Of a DNA stretch of 64,000 bases, positions 45,541-55,177 are shown one piece after another. The notes under the pieces are model-generated. The model saw only the letters and a program-made list of their open reading frames with translations. It made no database searches and was not told the DNA's origin. The translations under genes and the position numbers were made by a program. The DNA lies in NCBI RefSeq assembly GCF_000022145.1, contig NC_011891.1:3144501-3208500 (forward strand). The letters are read 5' to 3'. The stretch comes from Anaeromyxobacter dehalogenans 2CP-1. GTDB taxonomy: Bacteria > Myxococcota > Myxococcia > Myxococcales > Anaeromyxobacteraceae. How positions within the stretch are numbered: the stretch's first letter is position 1; the number at the start of each line of letters is the position of its first letter.

Positions 45541-46863
45541 CTACTGGGGAAGCCCGCGCGCGGTCCGCATCTCGAAGCGGTCGCCCACGAGCAGCTCGAC
45601 GCGGCTGCGCGTCACCAGCGCGGCCGAGGCGTGCTCGCGCGCGTCGATGACCAGCAGGTCGCCCACGTCCTCCTGGGGGAGGGCCGGGTCGTTCGGGACC
45701 GCGTTGGGCTCCAGGCCGTACAGGTCGCCCGAACGGACCACCTTGAGGCTGTTGCCGGTCTGGACGCCGTCGGCGCTGCCGCGGTCCACGAACACCACCT
45801 GGTGCTCGGCGAACTGGGTCACGACCGACACCGGGGAGGCGATGATCACGCCCTGCAGGGCGCGCTGGTTGGCGCGCGGGTTCACCGGGCGGAACACCTT
45901 GTCGGTCCAGGGGGCGAGCAGCGCGCCGCGCTCGATGGCGTCGTTCGCGGTCGCGATCACCAGCGTGGCGGCCTTGTCGTCCACCGCCACCACCTTGGCC
46001 GAGCCGAGGATGCGGGTCTGGTAGCCGAACAGCTCCTTCGTGATCGGGTGCCGGATCGGCCGCTCGGTCTTGTAGACCACGTACGTCTCGCCGGGCTTCA
46101 CGCCGGCCGCGCGCTTGAAGTGCGCGTAGCCGCGGTCGAGCGCGGAGAGCATGAGCTTCTCCTCGAACGCGGCCTCGATGGCGCCGGACTCGTCCAGCTC
46201 GCGCGGCGTCACGAAGCTCTCGTGCAGCGCGTAGCGCTGCTTCGCGGGGACGAAGCCGATCTTGTAGGGGCCGGAGACCGCCACCGCGTCCTGCTCCTCG
46301 GCCGAGGCCGGGGCGTTCATGTCGGCGCGGGAGAAGTCCTCCAGCTCGCGCACCGGCGCGGGCTCCTCCTCCACCTCGTCCACGCCGGCCACCGCCTCGA
46401 CGCGCGCGGGCGCCTCGTCGGCGAACGGGTAGAAGCGCAGCAGGTTGCCCGGGAAGATCCAGTGCGGGTTCGTGATCTCCGGGTTGTAGGACCAGATCTT
46501 GGGCCAGTACCACGGGTTGGAGAGGAAGCGCCCGGAGATGTCCCAGAGCGTGTCGCCCTCGCGGACCGTGTACGTCTCCGGGGTGCCGGCGCCGCCGGCG
46601 GCAGGGACCGCCTCGGGCGCCGCGCCGAGCTCGATGGGCGGGGTGCCCTCGGCCTCGGCCGCGATCGGCACGGCATCGCCGGCGGGCGGCGCGTCGGCCG
46701 GCGCGGCGGTCGCGCCGGTGGCGGCGTCGATGGCCTGCTCCACGCGCGCGTTCCCCTGGTCCGAGGTGGCCTGGGCGCCGCGGGCCGCGCCGAGCGCGCC
46801 GGCCTGGGCGAGCGCGGCGGCCGGGACGAGGGCCAGCAGGGCGACGACGTGCTTGCGGATCAT
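45541..46863 (-). CDS. LysM-domain secreted protein
   Basis: 440 residues. Signal peptide [21 protein letters not shown] LysM domain at about residue 90 ([33 protein letters not shown] ... IFPGNLLRF) binds peptidoglycan. The rest is a beta-rich region ([46 protein letters not shown]) resembling the flagellar/pilus-linked LysM proteins of myxobacteria. Its ATG overlaps the stop of the TPR lipoprotein (ATGA), so the pair is co-translated and probably forms one envelope complex. Confidence 0.85.
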   Translation of the reverse strand: MIRKHVVALLALVPAAALAQAGALGAARGAQATSDQGNARVEQAIDAATGATAAPADAPPAGDAVPIAAEAEGTPPIELGAAPEAVPAAGGAGTPETYTVREGDTLWDISGRFLSNPWYWPKIWSYNPEITNPHWIFPGNLLRFYPFADEAPARVEAVAGVDEVEEEPAPVRELEDFSRADMNAPASAEEQDAVAVSGPYKIGFVPAKQRYALHESFVTPRELDESGAIEAAFEEKLMLSALDRGYAHFKRAAGVKPGETYVVYKTERPIRHPITKELFGYQTRILGSAKVVAVDDKAATLVIATANDAIERGALLAPWTDKVFRPVNPRANQRALQGVIIASPVSVVTQFAEHQVVFVDRGSADGVQTGNSLKVVRSGDLYGLEPNAVPNDPALPQEDVGDLLVIDAREHASAALVTRSRVELLVGDRFEMRTARGLPQ

Positions 46864-47717
46864 GGAGCGCTCCTTGTGGCCGCGGCGGCCGGCGACGCAT
46901 CGCCCGCCCGCGCGGAGGGTTGGCCGAGGCGTCCGCCGGCGCGCTGCGCGGCCGGGGTCCCCGGGTAATCGCTGACGAGCCGCTGGAGCAGGGTGCGCTC
47001 CTCGTCGGCGTGGCCGAGCCGGGCGGCGCACGCGGCGAGCCGCTCCAGGGCGGCGCTCATGGCGTCGCCGGCCGGATACTCGTCGGCGGTCCGCCGCACC
47101 AGCGCGCACGCGGCCTCGCCGCGTCCGGCCGCGGCGTACGCCTCCGCCGACTCGAGCAGCGCGTTGTCGGCGGCGGGGTGCCGCGGGTAGCGCGCGGTGA
47201 AGTCCTCGAGCGCGTGCGCCCGGTCCAGGCCGCCCTTCCGGCGCGCCGCGCGCAGCTCCCCGTCGGCCTCCGCCGCGATCCCGCGACCGCCCGGCGCGGC
47301 GAGCGCGTCGAGGCGCCCGGGATCCGGCTCGGCGATGCGGACGGCGGTGGGCACCGGCGGCGCCGCGCGGGCCGAGCGCGCCGCGGCGGCGCGCGGCGGC
47401 GCGAGCTTCACCACCTGGAGATCCGGCGGCACCACCGGCGCCGCGGACACGAAGCCCGAGATCTCGGGGCCGACCGGACGCGGCTCGGGCGCAGCGCGCG
47501 GGGGCACCGGGGCCGAGACCGGGCGCGCCGGGGCCGCGCGGGCGCGGGCGGCCAGCGCGTCCACCTGGCCGGAGAGCGCCTCGACGCGCCGGGACAGCTC
47601 CTCGTTCTCGCGCCGGAGCGCGCGCAGCTCGCCGCGGAGCCCGTCCACGTCCTCGCGCGAGACGGCGCCGCCGGCGCAGCCGGCGACGAGCAGCAAGGCC
47701 GCCGAGGCCTCTCGCAC
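46860..47717 (-). CDS. CpoB/YbgF-like lipoprotein (coiled coil plus TPR)
   Basis: 285 residues from a GTG at 47717, which puts the lipobox LLLVAGC at residue 14; a TTG at 47729 would add four residues but lies almost on the predicted transcription start. Then a short coiled coil ([27 protein letters not shown] split here as heptads), a Pro/Ala linker, and two to three TPRs ([52 protein letters not shown]) as in YbgF/CpoB. CpoB coordinates outer-membrane constriction with peptidoglycan synthesis. Overlaps the LysM gene by four bases. Confidence 0.8.
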   Translation of the reverse strand: MREASAALLLVAGCAGGAVSREDVDGLRGELRALRRENEELSRRVEALSGQVDALAARARAAPARPVSAPVPPRAAPEPRPVGPEISGFVSAAPVVPPDLQVVKLAPPRAAAARSARAAPPVPTAVRIAEPDPGRLDALAAPGGRGIAAEADGELRAARRKGGLDRAHALEDFTARYPRHPAADNALLESAEAYAAAGRGEAACALVRRTADEYPAGDAMSAALERLAACAARLGHADEERTLLQRLVSDYPGTPAAQRAGGRLGQPSARAGDASPAAAATRSAP

Positions 47718-47739
47718 GAAGGGTCTCAAGATCCGGGAA

Positions 47740-47767
47740 ATTCTAGGTGACTCCGCCGCCCCGTCAA
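47740..47767 (-). promoter_or_regulatory. Promoter of the CpoB-like/LysM unit
   Basis: On the minus strand TTGACG (47767-47762) and TAGAAT (47745-47740) are 16 bp apart. The TGA inside the -35 hexamer is the stop codon of pgeF, so the promoter overlaps the end of the upstream gene. The predicted start is about 16 nt before the GTG at 47717. Confidence 0.7.
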
Positions 47768-48522
47768 GGAAGGGGGGCCGACCCCGGCATCGGGCCGGGT
47801 GGGGCGATGAAGGCGATCTGCCGACCCGTGCGCCCGGCGTCGCGCCGGTGCGAGAAGAACCGCCCCGGCTCGCAGGCGGTGCAGCGGTCCAGCCGCTCGA
47901 CGTGCTCGGGGCGCACCCCGGCCTCGAGCAGTACGGTCCGGTTCGCCTCCCAGAGGTCGAGGCGCGGGGCCGGCCCGTCGCGGACCACGCCCGGCCCGAG
48001 CGCGGCGGCGAAGCGCGCGGCCAGCTCCGGCGAGACCTCGTAGCAGCAGGGGCCGATGGACGGGCCGATGGCGGCGAGCAGCCGCTCCGGGCGCGCCCCG
48101 GCTTCCCGGCACAGCGCCCGCACCCCCTCCCGCGCGGCGCCGGCGAGCGTGCCGCGCCAGCCGGCGTGCACCGCGGCCACGGCCCCGCCGTCCGGGTCCG
48201 CCAGCAGCACCGGCACGCAGTCGGCCACCGAGACGCAGGCGGCCACGCCGGCGCGGAGCGACACCACCGCGTCCGCCTCGTCCTCCGGCGCGCACGGAGC
48301 GTCGAGCCGCACCACCCGCGCGCCGTGGACCTGCCGGACGCGGGCGAAGCCGAGCCCGGTGGCCGCCTCGAGCCGCCGCCAGTTCTCGGCCACGCGCGCC
48401 GGATCGTCGCCCACCGCGCCGCCCAGGTTCAGCGCGTCCCAGGGCGGTGGGGAGCCGCCGCCGGCGCGGGTGGTGAAGCCGTGCGGCCAGGCCGCCAGGA
48501 GCGCCGAGCGCACGAGGTCCAT
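47764..48522 (-). CDS. pgeF: Peptidoglycan editing factor PgeF (YfiH, DUF152/laccase domain)
   Basis: 252 residues. Multicopper-like fold that, per recent work on the family, removes misincorporated residues from peptidoglycan precursors; older annotations say laccase. Motifs: RQVHGARVV, ADCVPVLLADP, AVHAGWRGTLAG and GPCCYEVSPELA with the catalytic Cys and His. ATG at 48522 (MDLVRSALLAAW) chosen because the upstream extension is noncoding in style; a TATGAG box is six bases before it. Divergent from the GGDEF gene. Confidence 0.93.
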   Translation of the reverse strand: MDLVRSALLAAWPHGFTTRAGGGSPPPWDALNLGGAVGDDPARVAENWRRLEAATGLGFARVRQVHGARVVRLDAPCAPEDEADAVVSLRAGVAACVSVADCVPVLLADPDGGAVAAVHAGWRGTLAGAAREGVRALCREAGARPERLLAAIGPSIGPCCYEVSPELAARFAAALGPGVVRDGPAPRLDLWEANRTVLLEAGVRPEHVERLDRCTACEPGRFFSHRRDAGRTGRQIAFIAPPGPMPGSAPLP

Positions 48523-48567
48523 CCCGCTCTCATACCAGAGGGCGCCGGGCCGGGGGTGAGGGGGTCC

Positions 48568-48596
48568 TTGATCGCCTCCCGCGCGGGCACTACGCT
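48568..48596 (+). promoter_or_regulatory. Promoter of the GGDEF gene
   Basis: TTGATC (48568-48573) and TACGCT (48591-48596) with exact 17-bp spacing. Predicted start about 48603, eight bases before the ATG at 48611. Confidence 0.55.
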
Positions 48597-48610
48597 TGCC
48601 GGTCCTGCCC

Positions 48611-50095
48611 ATGCTCCGCTCGATCCGACGCTCCCTCGGCCGCAAGCTGCTCGTCGCGGTGGGGCTCCCCTCGCTGGCGTTCACGCTGGCCCTCGTGCTC
48701 TGGCTGCGGCACCGGACCCGCTTCGCCGCGCCCGACCTCGAGCCGGTCTACGGCATCGCGGTGATCGCGATCCTGCTGTTCGGCGCGCTGATGGGGGTGA
48801 CGTTCGCGCTGGCCATGCGCTGGGTGATCGAGCAGCCGCTCCAGCGGCTGGCCGCCGGCCTGCGCCACGTGCGCGAGGGCGACTATCTCTACCGCCTGCC
48901 GGTGGAGGGGCCGGACGAGCTGGGGATGGTGGCGGAGACGTTCAACACCACCCTGGCGGCGCTCACCGATCTGCACGCCCGGCGCATCGAGGACGAGCGC
49001 GAGCGCGTCCTCACGGCGCAGCTGGAGGCGCGCGTGAAGGAGCTGACGCTCCTGTTCGACCTGGCGCGCCGGCTCGGCGGCACGCTCGAGCTGGACCGGC
49101 TGGTGGCGACGCTGACCGAGCTGGTGGGCCGGGGGCTCGGCGACCACGCGTTCGCGCTGCTCCTCGCCGAGGAGGGCACCGGCGACCTGGTGGTCCGGAG
49201 CGTGTCCGGGCTGCCCGAGTCCGCGAACGGCGTCCGCATCCGGGCGGGCGAGGGCCCGGCCGGCTGGGCGGTGCGCGAGCGCGCGACCGTCCTCGTGAAG
49301 GACACCGGCGCCGACCCGCGCCGGCCGGTGCTGGCCTGGCAGGGCGAGGCGCAGGGCTCGATCCTGGCCGTCCCCATGATCCACCGCGAGGACTGCGCCG
49401 GCGTGCTCGCGTTCTTCCGGCCCGCCACCGACGCGTTCCCGCCCGACGAGGTCCGGCTGCTCGAGTCGGTCGCGGGCCAGGCCGCGCTCGCCATCGAGAA
49501 CGCCCGGCTGCACCAGAAGATGGTCCGGCTCTCGCAAAGCGACGCGCTCACCGGCGTCCACAACCGGCGCAGCCTGTTCGCGCGACTCGACATGGAGCGG
49601 GAGCGCTGCGAGCGGTTCGACCACACCATGGCGCTGGCCCTGGTGGACGTGGACCGCTTCAAGCAGTTCAACGAGGCGTTCGGGCACGCGGCCGGCGATG
49701 GCATCCTTCGCCGCGTCGCGGAGCTGCTCGCGGGGGCGGTGCGCAAGGTGGACCTGGTGGCCCGCTACGGCGGCGAGGAGTTCGCGGTGATCTTCCCGCG
49801 CGCCGACCGCGCGGCGGCGCTGCTCGCGGCCGAGAAGCTGCGGCAGGCGGTGGAGGCCGCGGCCCTCCCGCACGACGCCTCGGAGCGCGGCCGCGTGACC
49901 ATCTCGGTGGGCGTGGCGGTGTGGCCCGACGACGCCCGGGACCTGGGCGCGCTCATCGACGCCGCCGACGCCGCGCTGTACGCGGCGAAGCGCGCCGGGC
50001 GCGACGCCGTCCGCGCCCACGAGGCGGGGATGCGCGTCCACCCCGGCCGGCGCCGCGACGTGCGGACGACCGCCGACGCCGAGGCGGACGCCTAG
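48611..50095 (+). CDS. Membrane GAF-GGDEF diguanylate cyclase
   Basis: 494 residues. Two membrane helices (about 17-35 and 50-72), a HAMP-like linker (QPLQRLAAGLRHVREGDYLYRLP), a coiled coil, a GAF domain (about 145-300, LFDLARRLGGTLELD ... LESVAGQAALAIENARL), then GGDEF from about 315 (DALTGVHNRRSLF) with the active-site RYGGEEF. The RxxD product-inhibition site (RRVAE in its place) does not look standard. It makes c-di-GMP, controlling motility and surface attachment; the GAF domain probably senses a small ligand. ATG at 48611 preferred over a TTG at 48596. Confidence 0.9.
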   Translation: MLRSIRRSLGRKLLVAVGLPSLAFTLALVLWLRHRTRFAAPDLEPVYGIAVIAILLFGALMGVTFALAMRWVIEQPLQRLAAGLRHVREGDYLYRLPVEGPDELGMVAETFNTTLAALTDLHARRIEDERERVLTAQLEARVKELTLLFDLARRLGGTLELDRLVATLTELVGRGLGDHAFALLLAEEGTGDLVVRSVSGLPESANGVRIRAGEGPAGWAVRERATVLVKDTGADPRRPVLAWQGEAQGSILAVPMIHREDCAGVLAFFRPATDAFPPDEVRLLESVAGQAALAIENARLHQKMVRLSQSDALTGVHNRRSLFARLDMERERCERFDHTMALALVDVDRFKQFNEAFGHAAGDGILRRVAELLAGAVRKVDLVARYGGEEFAVIFPRADRAAALLAAEKLRQAVEAAALPHDASERGRVTISVGVAVWPDDARDLGALIDAADAALYAAKRAGRDAVRAHEAGMRVHPGRRRDVRTTADAEADA

Positions 50096-50218
50096 AGCGG
50101 CGCTGCGCCCCGCCCCGCCCTGCTCGCCGGTCCCCTGCGCCGCCGCGGGCGGCTGCGCCGCGCGCGCGCCGGCGCCCGGCGGCTCGCTCCGCTCGCCCTG
50201 CGCGCCGGGCTGCGTCCG

Positions 50219-53200
50219 CTACTTGACCGGATCCTTCACCGCGGCGGCCGGCCCGGCCTCCGCGGTCGCGACGCCGGGGGCCGCCGGGGAGGCCACGTTC
50301 CGGCCGCCGCGCAGCCGCGCGACCTCGAGCTCCAGCGCCTTCTCCCGCCGCGCCCGCTCCTGCAGCGCCGCCTGCAGGCGCGACAGCTCCTGGGCGCGCG
50401 CCTGGTCGCGCCGCTGCAGCTCCTCGCGGAAGCGCGCCTGCGCCTCCTCGACCGCGCGCGCGGCGCGCCCCTCCGCCTCGCGCCGCTCGGCGCCGAGCTG
50501 ATCCAGCCTCCGGGCCGCCTCCGCCGCCCGCGCCTCCGCCGCGGCCGCCCGCGCCGCCAGGTCCTTCTCGGCCCGCGCCCGCGCCTGGCCCGCGGCGGCG
50601 AGCGCCGCCTCCAGCTCCAGCACCCGCGCGCGCCCGGCCTGGGCGCCGGCGGCCTCGCGCGCCGCCTGCTCGGCCCGGACCTTCAGCTCGGCCGCCCGGG
50701 CCTCGGTGCGCGTGAGCCGGCCGAGCAGCTCGGCCTCGACGCGCTGCCGCTCGCGCAGCGCCGCGGCCAGCGACTGGTCCAGCTCGCCCGCGCGCCGCTC
50801 CGCGCGCTCGGCCCGCTCCGCCGCGGCGGCGCGCTCGGCGGCGCCCTGCTCTGCCCGCCGCTCCGCCTCCTCCAGCGCCCGCTCCGCCGCGTCGCGCCCG
50901 GCCGCGGCCGAGGTCGCGCGCTCGTCGGCCTCCGCGATCCGCCGCCGGTCCTCCTCGGCCCGCGCCGTGGCCTCCTCGGCCGCGGCGCGCTCCCGCCGCT
51001 CGGCGGCGCGGAGCCCCTCGGCCCGCGCGGTCAGCTCGGCCTGCAGGTCCTCCTCGCGGCGGGCGCGCTCGCGCGACAGCTCCTCGAAGCGCGCGTGCAG
51101 CGCCTCGGCGGCCTCGGTCTTGCGCGCCAGCTCGGAGAGCAGCTCGTCCTCGCGGCGCGCGTGCTCGGCCTCCAGCGCCGCCGCCCGCGCCCGGGACCGC
51201 TCCTCGCCCTCGGCGCGCTCGGCCGCCGCGCGCGTCAGCTCCGCCTCCAGGCGCACCCGCTCGACGTCGGCCGCCTGCCGCGCCGCCTCCGCCCGCCGCA
51301 GGTCCTCCCGCAGGCCCCCGCGCTCGGCGCCCGCGGCCTCCAGCTCCGCGGCGAGCGCGTCGCGCTGCGTCCTCGCCTCGTCGCGCTCCCGCGACGCGTC
51401 CGCGAGCAGCGCGGCCAGCTCCTCGGCGCGTGCCGCGGCGCGCCCGGCCTCGCCGGCCAGCTCGGCCTCGCGCGCCGCCGCGGCCTGCCGCGCCGCCGAG
51501 AGCTCGCCCTGCAGCCGGTCCGCCTCGCTCGACGCGGCCGCGAGCAGGCCGCCCTGCGCCTCCAGCCCGGCGCCCAGCTCGGCGACCTTCCGCTCCATCT
51601 CGCGGGAGAGCGCCTCGCGCACCTCGCGCGCCTCGGCCAGCTCGCGCTGCAGCGCCGCCGCGCGATCGGCGCGCGCCGCGGCCTCGGCCTCGGCGGCCTC
51701 CGCGCGCGCCTCCGCCCTCCGGCTCGCCTCCGCGCGCGCAGCCAGCTCCGTGCCCAGCTCGCCCTCGCGCCGCTGCGCCTGCCGGCGCGCCTCGTCGCGC
51801 GCGGCCTCCGCCTGCGCCGCGGCGGCCCGGAGCGCGTCGGCCTCGCGGGCCGACTCCGCCCGCCCGGCCTCGAACGCCGCCCGCGCCTCGGCCAGCTCGG
51901 CCTCGAGCGCCTCGCCGCGGGCGCGCGCCTCCGCCTCGCGGGCCGTGAGCGCCGCCTCGCGGGCCGCGGCGGCCGACGCCTCACCGGCGGCGCTCGCCGT
52001 GGCGCGGGCGATCTCCTCCCGCGCCGCGACCACCGTGTCCTCGGCGCTGCGCGCCCGGGCCTCGGTCTCCGCCAGCGCCGCCGCGAGCTCCGCGCGCCGC
52101 TCCTCCAGCGCGCGCGCCTCGGCGCGGGCGGCGTCGCGCGCCGCGGCCGCCTCGCGCGCCCGCCCGGCCTCGGCCGCGAGCGCCTCCTCGCGCGCCGACA
52201 GCGCCGCCCGGAGCGCGTCCCGCTCGCGGCCCGCGCCCTCCGCCAGTCCGCGCTGGCGCTCCGCCTCGGACCGCAGCGCGTCGCGCTCCTCGGTGAGCGC
52301 CGCCTCCCGGGCCGCCGCCTCCTCGCGCGTCGCCGCCAGCGCGCGGCCGACGGCCGCCGCCTCCTCCCTGGCCCGGTCGCGCTCGCGCGCCGCGGCGGCG
52401 CCGGCAGCCTCGGCGGCCTCCAGGCGCTCCGCCGCCTCCCGCGCAGCCTCGGCGGCGGCGGCCCGGGCCGCGGCGCGCTCCGCCTCGAGGTCGGCCCGCA
52501 GCGCCTCGGCCTCGGCGCGCGCCTCCTCCTCGCGCTCGGCCAGCTCGCGCGCCAGCCCCTCGATCTCGCCCTCCAGCGACCCGATCTGCTGCAGGTGGTC
52601 CTGGATCTCCCGGCCGAGGTCCTCCTCGCGGCCGCGGGCGGTGTCCCGGAAGCGCTTGTACTCCTCGTCGAGCAGGCGCAGCCGCTGCTCGCGCTCGCGG
52701 ATCGCGTCCTCGCGCTCGTCGATGCGCGCCTGCAGCGCCGCCTCGCTGTCGCGCGCGGCCTCCTGGGCGCGGTCGCGCTCCGCCTCGACCTCGGCGGTGG
52801 CGGCCTCCGCCGCCTGCAGCCGCGCCTCCAGCGCCGCCCGGTCGCGCTCCGAGTCGGTGCGGAGCCGATCGCGCTCGGCGCCGAGCGCCGCCTCGCGCGC
52901 CGCAGCCTCGGCGTGCCGACGCTCGTGGTCGCCCTCGCTCGCGGCGGCCTCCTGCTGCACCCGCGCCAGCTCCTCCTCCAGCGCGCGGCGCGCCGCGGTC
53001 TGCTCCTCCAGCCGCGCCGCGGCCTCGCGCGCCGCGTCCTCCGCCGCGCGCCGCGCCTGCGCGAGCGCCTCGTCGGCGGCCGCGACCTCCTCGGTCCGGC
53101 GGGAGATCTCGTCCTGCAGCTCGCGCTCGCGCGCCTCGGCCCGGGCCGCCTCCGCGCGCGCCGCCCGGTCCATCCGGACGATCTCCTCCTGCGCGCGGTC

Positions 53201-54298
53201 CAGCGCGACCTTGCGGTGCGCCAGGTCGTCGTCCCGGCGCCGCACCTCGCGCTCCAGCTCGTGGATGCGCCGCTCGCTGCCGGCGACGACCTCGATGAGC
53301 TCCTTCTCCTGCCCGAACTTCTCCAGCAGCAACCCGTCGATGGAGGCGCCGAACTCGCGCTCCTTCTCCACGAACAGGTCGCGCGCCTCGGCGAGCCGCC
53401 GCAGCAGGTCCTCGACCTGCAGCTTCGCGGCCTGCACCTCCACATCGCGCTCGTGCATGCGGGCGTCGAACGAGGCCAGCTCGCGCTCGCGCACCGCCCA
53501 GATCTCGCCCAGCCGGGCCAGCTGCGCCTCGCGCCAGCGCAGGTCCTCGCGCAGCAGCTCGGCCCTGCCCTCCGGCGTCTGCAGCAGCTCGCGCCGCGGC
53601 GGGGGCCGGCGCCGGTGCGCGTCGGCCAGCAGGTCCTCCCGGCGCTCCGAGATCGACTGGAAGACGCGGTCCACGAACAGCCGGTCCTCGTCCGTCACCG
53701 TGGAGCGCAGCGGCTTCCGCGGCACCGGCGGCGGGGCCTCCGCGGTCGGCGGGGGCGGCGGCGCGGCGGCGGCGTCGGGGGCCGCGTCGGCGCCGCCCTC
53801 GGGCGCGGGACCGGCGGCGCGCGCCTCCGGATCGAGGGCCGCCTCCAGCTCGGCGTCGAGCGCCTGCACCTCGTCGTCCGGCAGCACCGCGTCGTCGGCG
53901 CTCTCCGGCTCGGGCTCGGCGGCCGCCAGGATCCCGCCGGCGAGCTTGCGGAGCGCCTCGGTGTCGAGCGGCATCGCCAGGTAGCCGTTCGCGGCCCACG
54001 GCGTGCGCGCGTGCTCGGCCAGCGCCTCGGGCGCCGTCTCCGACGCGTACAGGATCACCGGCAGGCGCGCGGTGGCGCGGTCGTGCCGGAGCTGCGCGCA
54101 GAGCGAGAAGCCCGACAGGTCGGGGAGCTCGGCGCGCACCACGCACAGGTCGGGCCGGTGCGACGCGACCTCCAGCTCCGCCTCGGCGGCGCTGGCCGCG
54201 AGGCGGGTGATGCACCCGTCCTCGTGGAAGAGCGACGCCAGGGACAGCGCGAACGCGTGGTCGGGCTCGACGATGAGGACGCGCTTCGTGGGTTCCAT
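50219..54298 (-). CDS. AglZ/FrzS-like pseudo-receiver protein with giant coiled coil
   Basis: 1359 residues. Residues 1-125 form a response-regulator receiver fold (KRVLIVEPDHAFALSL ... FSLCAQLRHDRATARLPVILYA ... GYLAMPLD). The key residues are gone: the phospho-Asp position reads Arg (VVRAELPD), the Thr/Ser switch is Ala, and the conserved Lys is Met, so it cannot be phosphorylated normally. After an acidic linker, about residues 210-1330 are continuous heptad coiled coil (Ala, Glu, Arg-rich), then a short tail (GVATAEAGPAAAVKDPVK). M. xanthus AglZ (pseudo-receiver plus coiled coil, about 1400 residues) and FrzS share this plan and organise gliding and twitching polarity; the resemblance in layout is strong, orthology is not proven. 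Confidence 0.82.
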   Translation of the reverse strand: MEPTKRVLIVEPDHAFALSLASLFHEDGCITRLAASAAEAELEVASHRPDLCVVRAELPDLSGFSLCAQLRHDRATARLPVILYASETAPEALAEHARTPWAANGYLAMPLDTEALRKLAGGILAAAEPEPESADDAVLPDDEVQALDAELEAALDPEARAAGPAPEGGADAAPDAAAAPPPPPTAEAPPPVPRKPLRSTVTDEDRLFVDRVFQSISERREDLLADAHRRRPPPRRELLQTPEGRAELLREDLRWREAQLARLGEIWAVRERELASFDARMHERDVEVQAAKLQVEDLLRRLAEARDLFVEKEREFGASIDGLLLEKFGQEKELIEVVAGSERRIHELEREVRRRDDDLAHRKVALDRAQEEIVRMDRAARAEAARAEARERELQDEISRRTEEVAAADEALAQARRAAEDAAREAAARLEEQTAARRALEEELARVQQEAAASEGDHERRHAEAAAREAALGAERDRLRTDSERDRAALEARLQAAEAATAEVEAERDRAQEAARDSEAALQARIDEREDAIREREQRLRLLDEEYKRFRDTARGREEDLGREIQDHLQQIGSLEGEIEGLARELAEREEEARAEAEALRADLEAERAAARAAAAEAAREAAERLEAAEAAGAAAARERDRAREEAAAVGRALAATREEAAAREAALTEERDALRSEAERQRGLAEGAGRERDALRAALSAREEALAAEAGRAREAAAARDAARAEARALEERRAELAAALAETEARARSAEDTVVAAREEIARATASAAGEASAAAAREAALTAREAEARARGEALEAELAEARAAFEAGRAESAREADALRAAAAQAEAARDEARRQAQRREGELGTELAARAEASRRAEARAEAAEAEAAARADRAAALQRELAEAREVREALSREMERKVAELGAGLEAQGGLLAAASSEADRLQGELSAARQAAAAREAELAGEAGRAAARAEELAALLADASRERDEARTQRDALAAELEAAGAERGGLREDLRRAEAARQAADVERVRLEAELTRAAAERAEGEERSRARAAALEAEHARREDELLSELARKTEAAEALHARFEELSRERARREEDLQAELTARAEGLRAAERRERAAAEEATARAEEDRRRIAEADERATSAAAGRDAAERALEEAERRAEQGAAERAAAAERAERAERRAGELDQSLAAALRERQRVEAELLGRLTRTEARAAELKVRAEQAAREAAGAQAGRARVLELEAALAAAGQARARAEKDLAARAAAAEARAAEAARRLDQLGAERREAEGRAARAVEEAQARFREELQRRDQARAQELSRLQAALQERARREKALELEVARLRGGRNVASPAAPGVATAEAGPAAAVKDPVK

Positions 54299-54497
54299 GG
54301 TGGACCGCGGGAGGGCTCCCGCTCCGGGCGGCCGAGTGTAACCTGCCCCCGCGTCAATCTAGGCATCGGTCTTCCCGCGGAATCCGCGCACATCGGAGCC
54401 ACGCCGGCCGGGTCGGCCGCGGCGGGGAGCGGGATTGCCGCCGCCCTGGGGTGGACCGAACGTGTCGGCGCCGGCGCTGCTGCGCCCGCTCCCGCCG

Positions 54498-55112
54498 ATG
54501 CCCCTCCTCCCGCTGCTCCTCGCCGCCGCCGCCGCCGCGGGCCCCGCCGCGCCCGCCCCGGACGCGCCCCCGGAGAACCTCCTGCGCGGGCCGGCCCGCT
54601 GCGTGCTCCGATATCTCGATGCGGTGCGCCTGGCCGGGCCCCGCGCCCCGGCCGTCCGCGGGCGCGCCGGCGCGCCGCCCCCGGGCAGCTACGCCCGGGC
54701 GCGCGCGCTCACCGCCCCGCGCGCCCTCGACGACGCCGACCGCGCCACCGCGGCGGGAGGGTCTCACCCGCTCGCACCGTGGGCCGACGCCGCGCGCGGC
54801 ACGGTGCTCGAGTCCTTCCAGCTCCTGGCGGTGCGGCGGGCCCCGCGCGGCACGGCGGTGGTGACGGTCCGGGAGCGCTGGTGGCGCGGCGCGAGCGCCC
54901 GCTCGCTCGCGAGCTCGGTGAGCGAGTACCTGGTCGCCCGCGTGGCGGGCGAGTGGCGGATCGCCGCCCGCAGCGCGGGGGGCACCCTCGACGACGAGGT
55001 CATCGACGTCCGCTACGGCGGCTGGTTCGATCCCCCGCCGTCCCCGGGCAGCTTCGACCCCCGCCCCGCACGCGCCACCTCGGTCCAGGGCCGGGCCGGG
55101 CCGCAGCGCTGA
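54498..55112 (+). CDS. Small secreted protein, unknown
   Basis: 204 residues. Signal peptide MPLLPLLLAAAAAAGPAAPA. The mature part has a helical start (ARCVLRYLDAVRLAG) and a beta-rich NTF2-like region (TAVVTVRERWWRG, SEYLVARVAGEWRI, DDEVIDVRYGGWFDPPP), suggesting a small ligand-binding or scaffold domain. No family is recognised. ATG at 54498 chosen for the signal peptide; a GTG at 54462 is possible. Divergent from the AglZ-like gene. Confidence 0.55.
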   Translation: MPLLPLLLAAAAAAGPAAPAPDAPPENLLRGPARCVLRYLDAVRLAGPRAPAVRGRAGAPPPGSYARARALTAPRALDDADRATAAGGSHPLAPWADAARGTVLESFQLLAVRRAPRGTAVVTVRERWWRGASARSLASSVSEYLVARVAGEWRIAARSAGGTLDDEVIDVRYGGWFDPPPSPGSFDPRPARATSVQGRAGPQR

Positions 55113-55162
55113 TGGCGCCTCGTTCGCGTGGAGTCCTTTCGCGGCACCGCCCTTCCGCGGGG

Positions 55163-55168
55163 TACACT
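55163..55168 (+). promoter_or_regulatory. -10 element before the phosphoesterase gene
   Basis: TACACT ends nine bases before the ATG at 55178; no good -35 is visible. It predicts a transcript with almost no leader. Confidence 0.4.
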
Positions 55169-55177
55169 GCGCCCGCC

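Noticed and set aside
54335..54357. TTGACG and TACACT as promoter of the AglZ-like gene
   Set aside because: The two hexamers are only 11 bp apart, too close for a sigma-70 promoter. TACACT alone may still be a -10.
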